This document shows positions 1 through 6,924 of a DNA stretch of 64,000 nt, piece after piece; the first letter of the stretch is position 1; every line of letters starts with the position of its first letter. Made by a program: the position numbers and the translations under genes. Under the pieces are notes generated by a model that saw only the letters and a program-made list of their open reading frames with translations, had not been told where the DNA came from and ran no database searches. The stretch is from Clostridiales bacterium. Its GTDB lineage: Bacteria; Bacillota; Clostridia; Christensenellales; CAG-138. The DNA is taken from contig SFIR01000005.1 in the NCBI GenBank assembly GCA_004556165.1, forward strand, positions 1-64,000, written 5' to 3'.

Positions 1-449
1 ACGATCTCTTTCTTGAGCTCCGTAAACATCTGCGGCTCGTGAACGGCCCCAGTAAACAAAGAACTTTGGGCAATAGATGTTTCCGGCCGCTCTATGTCCG
101 CCGCAGTTTTTCCCACAGCCAGACGCGGATCAGCTTCCCGTAAAAGTGCAAGAAGTTGCTCAGCACGCTTGTCAACACCCATCGCAGCAAAATCCGCTTC
201 ATGCGTTGTATCTTGAATGAGACCAACAATTCGGTTTGCCAGAGCGATTTGAGCAGAAATATCTCCGCCGTTATCCAAAACGTTATCCAGGCCCTTCTGA
301 ACCACATCAGCCAGATACTGCGCCAGCACCTTGGATGCTTCCGCCTTATCAATAGGCGCAACAGCCTTGCGGGCTTCCGGAATCTCCGCAAGCTCGCTGG
401 TCAGTGCGGTATTGATGACTTGTTCATAAAGGCCGGAATATAAACTCAT
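1..449 (-). CDS. DEAD/DEAH helicase with PLD-like and DUF3427 domains (N-terminus only)
   Basis: The reading frame opens with an ATG at 449 and runs without a stop off the left edge (149 codons seen). The visible N-terminus (MSLYSGLYEQVINTAL..., later DNGGDISAQIALANRIVG and RPETSIAQSSLFTGAVHEPQ) matches, from memory, the start of large Firmicute proteins combining a phospholipase-D-like nuclease domain, a superfamily 2 helicase and a C-terminal DUF3427 domain. The helicase and nuclease motifs would lie beyond the window, so activity cannot be confirmed. It sits 41 bp downstream of an Xre regulator on the same strand, a common pairing on accessory DNA. A role in nucleic-acid processing or defence is inference. 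Confidence 0.7.
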   Translation of the reverse strand, partial: MSLYSGLYEQVINTALTSELAEIPEARKAVAPIDKAEASKVLAQYLADVVQKGLDNVLDNGGDISAQIALANRIVGLIQDTTHEADFAAMGVDKRAEQLLALLREADPRLAVGKTAADIERPETSIAQSSLFTGAVHEPQMFTELKKEI

Positions 450-490
450 TGCTTCTTTCTCCCTAAATCAAGATTATTATGAAATGAATG

Positions 491-709
491 TTAGCTTATA
501 GAACAATTATCCGGAACAAACTCCATGATATCCCCAATATTGACGTTGAGCGACGTACAAATCTTATTGAGCACCGTGAGTGTGACTTCCTCATCGCGCC
601 TCAAGCGGGTCATGGTATTTGGCGCAATCCCAGCAGCTTTTCGCAAATCCGCCTTACTCATTTTTCTATCAACGAGTAGTTTCCAAAGCTTGTTATATGA
701 GATAGCCAT
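491..709 (-). CDS. Small Xre-family HTH regulator
   Basis: A 72-residue protein that is essentially one Cro/C1-type helix-turn-helix domain (MSKADLRKAAGIAPNTMTRL is the HTH core, followed by a second helix pair ending NIGDIMEFV). The ATG at 709 is preceded by GGAGGTCAGAAA, a strong ribosome site; an upstream in-frame ATG at 769 lacks one. It ends 41 bp before the DUF3427 helicase and probably shares its transcript. The likely role is repression of its own operon. Proteins of this size and type are common regulators of accessory modules; no specific target is visible. Confidence 0.85.
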   Translation of the reverse strand: MAISYNKLWKLLVDRKMSKADLRKAAGIAPNTMTRLRRDEEVTLTVLNKICTSLNVNIGDIMEFVPDNCSIS

Positions 710-765
710 TTTCTGACCTCCAACTACAAATGTTGACATAATTATATGCCATTTAAGGTCATAAA

Positions 766-803
766 GCAAGAGACTTTCGCATCACGTTACGAAAGTCTCT
801 TGC
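766..803. other. Perfect 14-bp inverted repeat
   Basis: Positions 766-779 and 790-803 are exact inverse complements (core AGAGACTTTCG / CGAAAGTCTCT) around a 10-nt loop. It lies upstream of the small Xre gene. Neither side carries a clear T-run, so a terminator is not certain; an operator or an RNA hairpin is equally possible. The surrounding 804-1035 stretch has no gene; it holds two smaller palindromes (908-922 and 969-988). Confidence 0.6.
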
Positions 804-1038
804 CGTAGTTCTTGGACGTTATGTAGTCTGTAGCCCAGCTGTCTGTGATGCTCTTGTTATCATCTCATTTCTCTGATTATATCTGAGGTTTATCAAAAAT
901 ATAGGGCTTGGGAGTATCCCAAATGATAAAAAGCACGCTGGGACGGAGGGGGCAGCGCGTGTATTTTTCCGGTGTGTACGGACACCGGATTTGCTTGCTA
1001 TTCTTCAACGCTCCCTGATCCGCGTTATTCAAATTGTC

Positions 1039-1068
1039 TTGTTTATCGGACGCATTCTATGATATACT
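1039..1068 (+). promoter_or_regulatory. Candidate sigma-A promoter for 1101 gene
   Basis: TTGTTT at 1039-1044 and TATACT at 1063-1068 with an 18-bp spacer, 33 bp upstream of the ATG at 1101. Confidence 0.5.
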
Positions 1069-1100
1069 GATGGCAAATTATCCGGAAGGAGGGCCCATGT

Positions 1101-1838
1101 ATGGCAGTCAAACGTGTTTTTGCCGGTTACTACAAACGATACGACGGCAAGCGGATCTACGTTGTCCGCGTGGTAAAAGATATCGATACCGGCGAGTCTG
1201 TTGTGATCTGTAAGGATGCCAACTTCATCCGGGAAGGCAATGAGGAATACTACACCATCCGCCTGGAGCCCTTCTGTGAGCAGGTGAATGTGAATGGTAT
1301 TCTTAAGGATAAATACATCCGTATGACCCGGCGTGAGGTCGAACCAGAAGTGATCGGCGAAGTAACAGAGGACGGCTTTCCGGAGCCAAAGCGGAAGCCT
1401 CCCACTTACATCGATGACGAATATCAGCCTCGCTGCGTCCGGCGCAGCTGCAGCTATTACGAGTACGCAAAGGATATCTGTACCAATTACCGGATAGACC
1501 TGCGGCGGTACAAGCTGATCCGGGAGCGGAGGCAGTATATCGGCATTGATGGAAAAGCGGAATACCAGGCCATGTGCGAAGATGTGTCCTTTTTGCAGCA
1601 GTCCATGAGAACACTCATGAAGGACTATACTGAGCTGTTTCAGAAGCGGTTTTCCGAAGAGCTCTCTGTCCGCAAAACGGCTGAGGCCATGCACCTGAAT
1701 CGCGGCGCAGTGGAACGCAGACAGGCAGCTTTTTATGAGGCATTTTCTCTTCTCCTTCGCCAACGGGATGAGGCGGATGGCATTCTGAGAATTGCTCCAA
1801 ACGTCCCTGCCATTTCCGTTCAGGATGAGGATGAATAA
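1101..1838 (+). CDS. Hypothetical element protein with C-terminal HTH-like region
   Basis: A 245-residue protein with a strong ribosome site (AAGGAGGG, 7 bp before the ATG). The first ~75 residues (YKRYDGKRIYVVRVVKDIDT, then RLEPFCEQV) loosely resemble the small DUF1653-type fold, but the match is weak. The C-terminal part (SEELSVRKTAEAMHLNRGAV) reads like a sigma-region-4 style helix-turn-helix. No membrane segments or signal peptide. It has its own promoter and terminator and starts a rightward run of element genes. I do not recognise the family with certainty; a regulator or DNA-binding accessory protein is the most that can be inferred. Confidence 0.6.
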   Translation: MAVKRVFAGYYKRYDGKRIYVVRVVKDIDTGESVVICKDANFIREGNEEYYTIRLEPFCEQVNVNGILKDKYIRMTRREVEPEVIGEVTEDGFPEPKRKPPTYIDDEYQPRCVRRSCSYYEYAKDICTNYRIDLRRYKLIRERRQYIGIDGKAEYQAMCEDVSFLQQSMRTLMKDYTELFQKRFSEELSVRKTAEAMHLNRGAVERRQAAFYEAFSLLLRQRDEADGILRIAPNVPAISVQDEDE

Positions 1839-1855
1839 CAGAATACGCTGTTTCT

Positions 1856-1892
1856 GAAGCACTTGCCGGAACCGGCAGGTGCTTCTTTTTTT
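1856..1892 (+). terminator. Rho-independent terminator after 1101-1838
   Basis: A 14-bp stem (1856-1869 with 1872-1885, core ACTTGCCGG/CCGGCAGGT) followed by a run of seven or more T residues. Confidence 0.85.
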
Positions 1893-1901
1893 GCCAGTAT
1901 C

Positions 1902-1933
1902 GTGACAGAACCGAGACGTTCCGCAATATGATG
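1902..1933 (+). repeat. Composite motif GTGACAGAAC-N10-CGCAATATGATG, copy 1
   Basis: GTGACAGAAC at 1902-1911 and CGCAATATGATG at 1922-1933. The same two blocks recur at 4140-4174 with a 13-bp gap. Related half-sites occur at 1988-1997 (CGACAGAACC) and 1998-2006 (GTGACAGAA). Confidence 0.6.
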
Positions 1934-2104
1934 TCCGTTGAAAAGTGAAGAGGGACAAAACGGCCTTCTTACAAGAATTGCTGAGTACGACAGAACCGTG
2001 ACAGAAAGCATTATTCCGTCCGTGGGATAGTGAGAGTCGCTGTCCCCCAGTACAGCGTTCAAACAAGCCAAATCGTATTTTAAAATCTGAAAGGAGCGTA
2101 AACC

Positions 2105-2371
2105 ATGATGAACCTGAATCGAAACAACACCCGCATCCGCAGAACACCCGTCCCGACGGGTCTGCTGCTGAATCCGCACCTCTCCAACGATGCCAAAGCC
2201 GCTGCTGCTATCCTGTACGCCTGCGATTACAGCCAGTGGAGCCTTGCTGAGATGGCCGCGGAACTGCACACGACAGAAGAAAAGCTCTCCGAGGTTTTCT
2301 CCGAGCTGAATGAGTGGAGGTATCTCGACATTCACTTTGAGGATGGCGTGTCTGTCCTGACGCTGCTGTAA
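2105..2371 (+). CDS. Small hypothetical protein, winged-helix-like
   Basis: An 88-residue protein starting at either of two adjacent ATGs (2105, 2108) behind GGAGCG. The body (LSNDAKAAAAILYACDYSQW, SLAEMAAELHTTEEKLSEVF, LNEWRYLDIHF) has the helix pattern and length of a small winged-helix DNA-binding domain like the N-terminus of RepA-type proteins. It is followed 10 bp later by the MobC-like gene, with which it very likely forms an operon. The role is unknown; a regulator of the mobilisation gene is a guess from position. Confidence 0.65.
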   Translation: MMNLNRNNTRIRRTPVPTGLLLNPHLSNDAKAAAAILYACDYSQWSLAEMAAELHTTEEKLSEVFSELNEWRYLDIHFEDGVSVLTLL

Positions 2372-2381
2372 GGAGGATGCG

Positions 2382-2711
2382 ATGCCGGAACGAACCCGCC
2401 CTATCCGCAAGGAAATCTGTCTGAATGAGACGGAGTGGAACATCATTCTGCAAAAGATGCAGCAGCTCAGGACACGAAACTTTGGGGCATACGCACGGAA
2501 GATGCTGATCGACGGCTATATCATTCAGGTGGACTACACCGAGCAGAAAAAGCTGGCTGCAGCTGTCAACAGGATCGCTGCGAACATCAACTATATCTGC
2601 CGACGCATCAATCAGACCGGGCATTTTTATGAAGATGATGTAGCTGAGCTGAAAGAAATGGTCGGCGAGGTCTGGGAGCTTCTGAAGCAGTACCAGAAGG
2701 AGGAACTCTGA
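2382..2711 (+). CDS. mobC: MobC-like mobilisation (relaxosome) protein
   Basis: A 109-residue protein starting 10 bp after the preceding gene behind AAGGAGG. It has the ribbon-helix-helix style N-terminus (RPIRKEICLNETEWNIILQK, then GAYARKMLIDGYI) followed by the helix with NRIAANINYICRRIN, the pattern characteristic of MobC accessory proteins that bind oriT and recruit the relaxase. In intact elements a relaxase gene normally follows; here only ~210 bp without a coding frame separates it from the RepA-like gene. The element may have lost its relaxase, or the partner lies outside the window. Family assignment is fairly secure; activity is inference. Confidence 0.75.
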   Translation: MPERTRPIRKEICLNETEWNIILQKMQQLRTRNFGAYARKMLIDGYIIQVDYTEQKKLAAAVNRIAANINYICRRINQTGHFYEDDVAELKEMVGEVWELLKQYQKEEL

Positions 2712-2924
2712 CTGCTGTAGGGCCCTCCGTCACCGGGTTTTCAGATTGCAGAAATTCTGACGCTCCAGAGTGATCCGTTCTTGGATTTCTGGACAGCGGC
2801 TTTCTGAACGCTCACGGAAGATGAAATTCATCCCCTAACCAATAAGAAAGAATCAACTCTCAAGATAGTCATCCATCAATCAAATCAACAGCAGTCCGGA
2901 TAGGATGGATGGGATGGAGGCACT

Positions 2925-3302
2925 GTGAAAGAGTTTTGCAAGTTTACCATGGAAAGTCCGGCAGCTTCCTATATGCCTCTTCCCAGATTTCTTTTTCAGG
3001 ATGAGGCGCTGCGGGACATCACCAATGATGCCAAGGTGCTGTATGCCATGCTGCTGGACCGGGCGAGTATTTCCAAGCAGAACGGTTACGTCGAACCAGA
3101 TGGAACCATCCGCCTTTATTTCACGGTGGAGCAGGCACAGGAACGACTGCATCGCAGCAGGCAATGCGTCACAGGGATCTTCCGGGAACTGGAATACAGT
3201 GGCCTCATTATCCGGAAGAAGCAGGGTCTTGGCAGACCGGCGTTGATCACGCTCAATTACCCTGCCGACGCAAAACCCATTGTGAAAGAGGCACAGCCAT
3301 AA
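2925..3302 (+). CDS. RepA N-terminal domain protein, short
   Basis: Starts with GTG at 2925, five bases after GGAGG; an ATG at 2949 is the alternative. The 125 residues correspond to the replication initiator RepA N-terminal domain: YMPLPRFLFQDEALRDITND, AKVLYAMLLDRASIS, YFTVEQAQERLH, and a closing winged-helix segment LIIRKKQGLGRPALITLNY. Full RepA proteins of this group are usually about twice as long, so this version keeps only the DNA-binding wing-helix domain. It could act as a regulator or be a remnant. The neighbours (mobC-like upstream, terminator 270 bp downstream) fit an integrative element backbone. Confidence 0.75.
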   Translation: MKEFCKFTMESPAASYMPLPRFLFQDEALRDITNDAKVLYAMLLDRASISKQNGYVEPDGTIRLYFTVEQAQERLHRSRQCVTGIFRELEYSGLIIRKKQGLGRPALITLNYPADAKPIVKEAQP

Positions 3303-3370
3303 GCCGGGGCGGGATAATGTACAGGCTTCGCCGCATAGATTGAACCAGTCCGCAGAAAGGAGGGACAGAC

Positions 3371-3562
3371 ATAGAAGTATTCCTGATCCTGCCCAGGACC
3401 CAGCAGGGCAAAGAAGAACTGCAGAAAACGCTGGCCTGTTTCCACACGGAACACGCCCAGAAGATGATCGAAAAAATGCCCTGTCCCACCGAACAGAAGC
3501 TGGAACTGGTGGATGCAGTGGTGAATGGCATCAAAGCGGAGAGAAAGGATGTAAAAGCATGA
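3371..3562 (+). CDS. Possible small protein without a normal start codon
   Basis: An open frame of 63 codons (beginning IEVFLILPRTQQGKEEL, ending VNGIKAERKDVKA) follows AAAGGAGGGACAGAC, an excellent ribosome site, but the codon at the expected start position is ATA at 3371. It ends at a TGA at 3560-3562, just before a strong terminator. Either it starts at ATA or a CTG, or it is a recently disabled gene. The charged, helical composition looks coding. No family recognised. Confidence 0.4.
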   Translation: MEVFLILPRTQQGKEELQKTLACFHTEHAQKMIEKMPCPTEQKLELVDAVVNGIKAERKDVKA

Positions 3563-3572
3563 ATACATAGAG

Positions 3573-3617
3573 GAACCGCCCACTGCAGTCACAGCTGACT
3601 GCGGCGGGCGGTTTTGT
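3573..3617. terminator. Strong, probably bidirectional terminator
   Basis: Stem arms AACCGCCC...GGGCGGTT with an inner GCAGTC...GACTGC, followed by TTTTGTTT on the plus strand. It lies between the rightward element genes and the end of the leftward HTH gene. Confidence 0.75.
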
Positions 3618-4118
3618 TTACCGGAAATACTTCTCCCATGTGGATTTGAACATCCTCACCCGGTTTTCCTCCCAGTTCTTGAGCTTATCCAACGAGACTC
3701 CAAGATTTGCAGCATAGGCTTTCTGCGTCAGTTTCTGGGATAAACGTCTCTTCCGGATCTGCCGTCCCTGATCATGGTATAGAAACAGGTTGTAGTCATC
3801 CAGCAAGCTTTCAACAGGGATATCGTACATCCCGGCAAGCTTTTGCATATGCTCGATCGGATAGTAGTCCCGGCCATATTCTTCGTAACGCATGTAGGTT
3901 TTCTGATCGATCCCGATCCGGTCCGCGACCTCGCTCTGAAGCAGGGCATGTCTGTACCGGTACCACCGGAGCTTGTCCGCAATCTGCGTCATTTCCGAGG
4001 GGTCTGAAAAGCGAAGATTGAATATCTGGGCATCCAGAAATTTCCTTGGAGCAAGCAGCGGGAAATGCAGAATGATCAGAGGGGATACTTCTTTTTTGTA
4101 TGATATGTTGCGTATCAT
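3618..4118 (-). CDS. Tandem helix-turn-helix regulator (Xre type)
   Basis: About 166 residues if started at the ATG at 4118; a GTG at 4151 in the same frame is possible. Two Xre-like domains are visible: residues ~50-110 (SEVADRIGIDQKTYMRYEEY, then PIEHMQKLAGMYDIPVESLL) and ~115-165 (LSQKLTQKAYAANLGVSLDK, ending RMFKSTWEKYF). The N-terminal arm with FPLLAPRKFLDAQIFNLRFS recurs, as I recall, in regulators of Clostridia integrative elements. It is transcribed toward the other element genes and lies at the sigK junction. Its promoter region contains the second copy of the GTGACAGAAC/CGCAATATGATG motif, a plausible binding site for this protein. That link is inference. Confidence 0.75.
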   Translation of the reverse strand: MIRNISYKKEVSPLIILHFPLLAPRKFLDAQIFNLRFSDPSEMTQIADKLRWYRYRHALLQSEVADRIGIDQKTYMRYEEYGRDYYPIEHMQKLAGMYDIPVESLLDDYNLFLYHDQGRQIRKRRLSQKLTQKAYAANLGVSLDKLKNWEENRVRMFKSTWEKYFR

Positions 4119-4139
4119 GACATATCTGTGTCCGCATAG

Positions 4140-4174
4140 GTGACAGAACACGCTCCATTTTTCGCAATATGATG
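4140..4174 (+). repeat. Composite motif GTGACAGAAC-N13-CGCAATATGATG, copy 2
   Basis: GTGACAGAAC at 4140-4149 and CGCAATATGATG at 4163-4174, upstream of the tandem-HTH gene and about 45 bp from the sigK junction. Copy 1 is at 1902-1933. Confidence 0.6.
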
Positions 4175-4207
4175 CGAAGTTTTCGCCTCCAAATTTAATA
4201 TGTTCCG

Positions 4208-4552
4208 TTATGATAGTATTGCATTCTCAATACATCTGGCAGCATATGCGGCAACTGAACCGCCCTTTTCGGTGTTGAAGGTGCCGATAGCTTTAACGAG
4301 GCCGATGGAGCCTATGGAGATGAGGTCGTCGTTGTCACGCCCGCGGCCGGAGTATTTCTTGGCGATATGAGCTACAAGACGGAGGTTGCGTTCGATAAGT
4401 TCATCCCGTGCTGCCGTGTCGCCGCTGCTAAGACGTGCAACGAGTGCGGCCTCCTCTTCACGGGTCAGCGCCTTCGGGAAATTGTTTTTTGTACCCACCA
4501 TCCCGACGGCAGCAAAGATGTGACGGATTAACTCAAGAAACAGAGACAGCAT
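4208..4552 (-). CDS. sigK: Sporulation sigma factor SigK, 5' part, interrupted by element
   Basis: Encodes 114 residues behind GGAGGAACAAATA: the hydrophobic pro-region (MLSLFLELIRHIFAAVG), region 1.2 (FPKALTREEEAALVARLSSG) and sigma region 2 (NLRLVAHIAKKYSGRGRDND, DLISIGSIGLVKAIGTFN). The frame follows SigK up to YAARCIENAIL and then reads Ser-stop. Intact SigK proteins are roughly twice as long and continue CIENEILMHLR into regions 3 and 4. Those are absent here and the DNA beyond is mobile-element DNA. In B. subtilis the skin element splits sigK at this same spot, after ~112 codons. The 3' half would be on the minus strand left of position 1. Alone this fragment cannot bind -35 elements, so it is inactive unless the element is excised. 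Confidence 0.9.
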   Translation of the reverse strand: MLSLFLELIRHIFAAVGMVGTKNNFPKALTREEEAALVARLSSGDTAARDELIERNLRLVAHIAKKYSGRGRDNDDLISIGSIGLVKAIGTFNTEKGGSVAAYAARCIENAILS

Positions 4553-4582
4553 TATTTGTTCCTCCGCATAGTTTTTTGTCGA

Positions 4583-4611
4583 ATTATATGCGGAAGAACC
4601 GGGAATAATGA
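4583..4611 (-). promoter_or_regulatory. Candidate SigE-type promoter for sigK
   Basis: On the minus strand, TCATTATT (4604-4611) and CATATAAT (4583-4590) are separated by 13 bp and lie ~30 bp upstream of the sigK ATG. This resembles the mother-cell SigE consensus (-35 near CATATT, -10 CATACAAT), which drives sigK in known spore formers. Confidence 0.4.
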
Positions 4612-4621
4612 TGTTTTATTC

Positions 4622-4650
4622 TTTGCCGTACCGGAAACCGATACGGCAAA
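4622..4650. other. Hairpin between DUF2284 gene and sigK
   Basis: TTTGCCGTA (4622-4630) pairs with TACGGCAAA (4642-4650) and CGG with CCG inside. It may end the upstream leftward transcript, but there is no T-run in that direction; on the plus strand it is followed by A-rich DNA. Confidence 0.45.
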
Positions 4651-4727
4651 AAAGCATTTTTTAATGAAATGCACCGCGCCGGCACATCACTGCATCGTTG
4701 GGGGGAAAACTCTTTCAAGCCGCTCAA

Positions 4728-5264
4728 TTATGAGATTAAAACCATTCCGAACAGATACAGCCTATCATTTGACCATGCAAATTCCAGACCGCACTGCTCC
4801 GAAAGCTTGGAAACGTCAATGCAATAAGCCGACATACAGCCCATGCGCTTTTCGGGGAATATACAGGGCGTGCTAAGCTTCCGCCTGCATGAGCGGCACA
4901 GCGTACAGCCGCCGCAGCCCAAAGCGGAACATTTTGTTCCCTCAGCTCGCATCCGGTCTGTCAACCGAATCAAGAATTCGTTGTGCGAAAGCCTCGCATG
5001 CTCCGCCGCTTTGCCGTCATCAAACCCGTCAAGATTCCAAACGGTTTGAATGACGATTATTCGTTTCTGCGTCAGGATATGACGGCGCAGCTCTTCCGGG
5101 GTGCCGCAGTCAGGAGGGCAGGAATAGTTTGCGCCATAGTTTCCGCATGCGTTTTCCTCACAATAGGTGCGGAAAGCGGGATCAATCGGTATAGAGGCCG
5201 GTTCTACCGTTACGGCATGAAAATCATGCGCTTTGGAAAGTATCAGAAGCTCTGAATCCGTCAT
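4728..5264 (-). CDS. DUF2284 putative metal-binding protein
   Basis: A 178-residue cytosolic protein of the DUF2284 family. It carries the family's cysteine pattern: a first cluster (YCEENACGNYGANYSCPPDC) near residues 33-53 and a second group (CSALGCGGCTLCRSCRRKLS, then TPCIFPEKRMGCMSAY) near residues 112-150. These Cys sets suggest one or more Fe-S or zinc sites; the family's reaction is unknown. It begins one base after the stop of the upstream isomerase gene, so the two are co-transcribed. No cofactor-specific partner is seen nearby. Confidence 0.85.
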   Translation of the reverse strand: MTDSELLILSKAHDFHAVTVEPASIPIDPAFRTYCEENACGNYGANYSCPPDCGTPEELRRHILTQKRIIVIQTVWNLDGFDDGKAAEHARLSHNEFLIRLTDRMRAEGTKCSALGCGGCTLCRSCRRKLSTPCIFPEKRMGCMSAYCIDVSKLSEQCGLEFAWSNDRLYLFGMVLIS

Positions 5265-5265
5265 A

Positions 5266-6231
5266 TCATCTCCGCTCCTTTAGCGCTTCCAACTGAAGCT
5301 CAATATATCTGCGATGCTGCGCCGAATCGGTGGTGATGAATTCAAATGTAAGGTATTCCGGACCTATCCTGTTTACAAGCTCCCTAACCCCGGCGCAGGT
5401 GAAGGGCTCATGCTTGTCCACGGCAAAGGCATGAAGGAACATCTGCCAAGTCCGCTCCCGATAGGTCTTGCCGAGTATGGGCGGAGCTTTTCTGACAGCT
5501 TCGCAGTATTCTCCTGTCAGCGATTGATTGAGGTGAATACCTCTTATATACCTGCAAAGCTCTCCGTGAGCATCGAGCAGGGAGTTTATGTATGCAAGCC
5601 CTTCCTCCTGTGTTCTCAGCTTTGTATCGGTATGGAGCAAATGCCCGGTATCGAGCATGATGCCCTTGTTTGGATATGCAATCCCTTTAAGCAGTCTTTC
5701 GGTCATTTCGGGACGGGTAAAGCGCAGACCGGGCTGCCAGAGATTCTCGACGAGAAAAATCAAACTGCCATCCTCGTTCACAAGGAGTTCATTGAGCATT
5801 TCGATTGCAGCATCAATGACTTCTTCATCGGAGCGGTGATAATCAAGAGTAAAGGTTTCTTCAATCGTTGCATCGGACACATGGAATACGACATATTCGG
5901 CTCCCCATCGGTGAGCATCGTCTAAATCCCTGCGGTAACGCTTAATGACAGCATCCCTCGTGCTGCCGCCGTAATGCTTAATCCACGTCTCACGGTCGCC
6001 GAATTCCTTATCAAGCGCAGCATGATTACCGTTCCAGAAATCAACCCAGTATGGAAAATAGCTCATATGAAGCCCGGTGACCCTTTCCTTGGGGATTATG
6101 CTCCTTGTATCGTTTTCAAAGCACATGAGCTCAATCCCGTCAACTCCGCTCATGAGCTTCAAAAGATCATCGGTCGTATTGAATCGGTTCATGTCATCGG
6201 AGCTTGTTGTTAAGTTGATGGAAGTTTTCAT
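5266..6231 (-). CDS. Sugar phosphate isomerase/epimerase-like TIM barrel (AP endonuclease 2 family)
   Basis: About 321 residues from the ATG at 6231, which follows AAAGGATAATCGT; an in-frame start at 6255 is less likely. The sequence has the AP-endonuclease-2/xylose-isomerase-like barrel features: an N-terminal strand ending GIELMCFEND, AEYVVFHVSDA with a metal-site His, the acidic residue in IFLVENLWQP, then IMLDTGHLLHT with Asp and His ligands, and IRGIHLNQS. These acidic and His residues match the divalent-metal site of the fold. The substrate cannot be read from the sequence. It is immediately followed by the DUF2284 gene. Confidence 0.75.
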   Translation of the reverse strand: MKTSINLTTSSDDMNRFNTTDDLLKLMSGVDGIELMCFENDTRSIIPKERVTGLHMSYFPYWVDFWNGNHAALDKEFGDRETWIKHYGGSTRDAVIKRYRRDLDDAHRWGAEYVVFHVSDATIEETFTLDYHRSDEEVIDAAIEMLNELLVNEDGSLIFLVENLWQPGLRFTRPEMTERLLKGIAYPNKGIMLDTGHLLHTDTKLRTQEEGLAYINSLLDAHGELCRYIRGIHLNQSLTGEYCEAVRKAPPILGKTYRERTWQMFLHAFAVDKHEPFTCAGVRELVNRIGPEYLTFEFITTDSAQHRRYIELQLEALKERR

Positions 6232-6477
6232 ACGATTATCCTTTCGGCGGAGCAAAATCTTTCAGAGCGTAACGGGTTCCGAATATTCCTACGGATATTT
6301 TAGCACATTGCCGAAAAACCGTCCACGGAAAATAAAGCTTTAACGTATTTTAGGCGTATGCGGAGCTTTTTCCTGCTCGCGATATGCGCTCAAATCCCTG
6401 AAGAGGTACAAGAAAAGCATAGGACAATGACCGATGCTTAATGATTGACGGAGCGACAGAAAGAAATCCGAAGCTTC

Positions 6478-6924
6478 CTAAAGCATCAATGCGAGTTCAA
6501 CTTCATCACCGTCGGTATTGCCGGTTAATTCAAAGCCCACGGACCTGTACAATGCAAGCGCAATGGCATTATCCCTGTTACAGGTAAGTGCGACTCTATT
6601 GGAATCCCCAAAGGGTTTCTGCCCGATATAATCCAAAACAAGAGCAAGTGCGGCTCTTCCGTAGCCCTTTCCTTGCTGAGAAGAATCAATCATCATGTGC
6701 CAAATATCATATTCGGGTATGTCGTAATCATAAATGACCATAACATATCCGACAACTCTTTCATCAGCAAATATTCCGAAAGGCTGACACTGTGTACGAT
6801 AAACATATGCCTGCGCGAGGCTGCGAATGGGATGCGAAACATAATTATCCTGCCCTTCTCTGAGCTTCAGGTTAAAAACATCCAAAAAATTATCCTCGTC
6901 GATTGGTTTTAAGTAAACTCCCAC
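6478..6924 (-). CDS. GNAT family N-acetyltransferase, BltD/SpeG-like
   Basis: A 148-residue single GNAT domain with a GTG start behind AGGGAG. The acetyl-CoA pyrophosphate loop reads SQQGKGYGRAALAL (consensus Q/RxxGxG/A), preceded by the strand YDIWHMMID and followed by LYRSVGFELTG. The overall arrangement (VFNLKLREGQDNYVSHPIRS at the N-terminus) resembles spermine/spermidine acetyltransferases such as BltD, so a polyamine substrate is possible but unproved. It stands alone between unrelated genes. Confidence 0.8.
   Translation of the reverse strand: MGVYLKPIDEDNFLDVFNLKLREGQDNYVSHPIRSLAQAYVYRTQCQPFGIFADERVVGYVMVIYDYDIPEYDIWHMMIDSSQQGKGYGRAALALVLDYIGQKPFGDSNRVALTCNRDNAIALALYRSVGFELTGNTDGDEVELALML

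Larger units (their letters stand above)
1..4222. mobile_element. Skin-like / ICE-like element inserted in sigK (partial)
   Basis: This stretch carries genes typical of integrative elements (MobC-like protein, RepA N-domain protein, tandem-HTH regulator, Xre regulator with a DUF3427 helicase). It ends exactly where the sigK reading frame is cut, around 4220-4225. The left end lies outside the window, so the recombinase and other junction are not seen. No relaxase follows the MobC-like gene and the RepA-like protein is short, which suggests decay. That it is excised during sporulation is inference. Confidence 0.7.
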
